Positions 4,950 to 5,692 of a DNA stretch of 5,692 nt are shown piece after piece. This DNA is from an uncultured Pirellulaceae bacterium (GTDB lineage: Bacteria; Planctomycetota; Planctomycetia; Pirellulales; Pirellulaceae): positions 1 through 5,692 of the forward strand of contig CAMYNE010000176.1 of the NCBI GenBank assembly GCA_947259675.1. Reading direction: 5' to 3'. The translations under genes were made by a program, and so were the position numbers. Positions within the stretch are counted from its first letter, which is position 1. Each line of letters begins with the position of its first letter. Below the pieces are notes generated by a model that saw nothing but the letters and a program-made list of their open reading frames with translations, was not told where the DNA came from and did no database searches.

Positions 4950-5692
4950 ATGCCATTCACACCAACACACATCGCTGCCGTTGTTCCGATCGCAGCGGTA
5001 TGCCGGCAACTTCCGTTTTCCGGACTGGCAATTGGATGCATGGTTCCCGACTTGCCAGTATTTTGCCCATTTGTGGACTATGCCGTTTTGCATTCTCCTC
5101 TTGGTGTGCTCACCAACTGCCTTCCAATCGGCATCGGCATCTTTCTGGTTTTCCAATGTTTAATCAAAATCCCGGTGGTTTCATTACTTCCTCGTTGGAT
5201 TCAAGATCGGATTGGGGCAAACGGCCTTCCATTTGTTTTGCCTTCTTTTCGATTCGTAATGTTAGTCTCTATCTCAATCGTAATTGGCGCGTACACGCAC
5301 CTCATCTGGGACTCGTTTACGCATGAGGGGCGCTGGGGGACGATACTGGTACCGGTGCTAAACGAAAATGTGTTATTGGCTGGTCGACTTGTTCCAGGCT
5401 ACAAATTGCTGCAATACGGAAGCACGTTAATCGTCTTGCCACTGCTGATTGCGGTTTACGCCAATGTGCTTCGCAAAAAGAAACCTGACGTGGTTGAAGG
5501 ATTGTTCCATTTTAGCGCCCGGTCAAAATTAATCGGGCTGCTGTTGTTTGTCTCGATACCTTGTCTCGTCGCAATTCTAATACTGGCGTCAAACGCAACA
5601 ATCGTCGAGAAAGTCAGCAAGACAATTACGATATCTGGCAATCAGCTGGCTCTTGGTGTTGTCGTGTATTCGGTCCTATTCCACACCGCCAC
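4950..5692 (+). CDS. DUF4184-family multi-pass membrane protein, C-terminus beyond the right edge
   Basis: Translation from ATG 4950 stays open for 247 codons to the window edge. The start M-P-F-T-P-T-H-I is typical of DUF4184 proteins. Conserved-looking polar residues cluster at or near membrane faces: H7, D34 in M-V-P-D-L-P, D43 and H48 in F-V-D-Y-A-V-L-H-S-P, and H117, D121 and H125 in T-H-L-I-W-D-S-F-T-H-E-G. This is the layout of predicted membrane-bound metal-dependent hydrolases. Hydrophobic segments lie at about 52-80, 101-119, 158-172, 194-214 and 232 onwards. An in-frame TGA at 4923-4925 bounds the start; CTG 4947 is the only other nearby option, and no good Shine-Dalgarno is seen (AGAG eleven bases upstream). 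The gene diverges from the PilZ/SHD1 gene. The family has no established biochemical role that I know of; hydrolase activity is inference from the His/Asp pattern. Confidence 0.85.
   Translation, partial: MPFTPTHIAAVVPIAAVCRQLPFSGLAIGCMVPDLPVFCPFVDYAVLHSPLGVLTNCLPIGIGIFLVFQCLIKIPVVSLLPRWIQDRIGANGLPFVLPSFRFVMLVSISIVIGAYTHLIWDSFTHEGRWGTILVPVLNENVLLAGRLVPGYKLLQYGSTLIVLPLLIAVYANVLRKKKPDVVEGLFHFSARSKLIGLLLFVSIPCLVAILILASNATIVEKVSKTITISGNQLALGVVVYSVLFHTA

Noticed and set aside
4782..5156. 124-codon minus-strand frame
   Set aside because: Antisense to the start of the DUF4184 gene, whose product has clear family motifs.

Overview
The window most likely comes from a planctomycete, probably a member of the Pirellulales. 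Three things suggest this. There is an SHD1 (SLA1 homology domain 1) domain, a family greatly expanded in Planctomycetota. A truncated reading frame at the left edge begins with a signal peptide followed by W-S-R-F-R-G-P-N, the usual opening of secreted planctomycete PQQ-type beta-propellers. Starts are often non-ATG with weak Shine-Dalgarno sites. The assignment is inference from protein families; no rRNA or other marker gene is present.

Layout, left to right. (1) Minus strand, 1-104: N-terminus of an exported beta-propeller protein that runs off the left edge. (2) 105-472: AT-rich divergent intergenic region. (3) Plus strand, about 473-1402: ten-TM EamA/DMT-family transporter. (4) 1403-1483: convergent gap with one intrinsic terminator for each direction. 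(5) Minus strand, 1484-2905: exported M28 zinc metallopeptidase of the carboxypeptidase Q type, with complete metal-binding residues. (6) 2906-3044: short leader with two stem-loops. (7) Minus strand, 3045-4526: a composite protein with two PilZ domains, one transmembrane helix, a strictly periodic proline pentapeptide linker and a C-terminal SHD1 domain. (8) 4527-4949: gene-free divergent region with a 16-bp perfect palindrome and other inverted repeats. (9) Plus strand, 4950 to the right edge: a DUF4184-family membrane protein with no stop codon inside the window.

The genes do not form an obvious pathway. The PilZ/SHD1 gene and the peptidase gene are co-directional with a 139-nt gap and could be co-transcribed; the other junctions are divergent or convergent. 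The most unusual item is the PilZ-PilZ-TM-repeat-SHD1 protein. It could couple a cytoplasmic cyclic-di-GMP signal to a domain outside the inner membrane. Its repeat units (F-P-F-A-E and similar) resemble NPFxD, the peptide bound by the SHD1 domain of yeast Sla1. No mobile elements, CRISPR arrays, rRNA or tRNA genes were seen.
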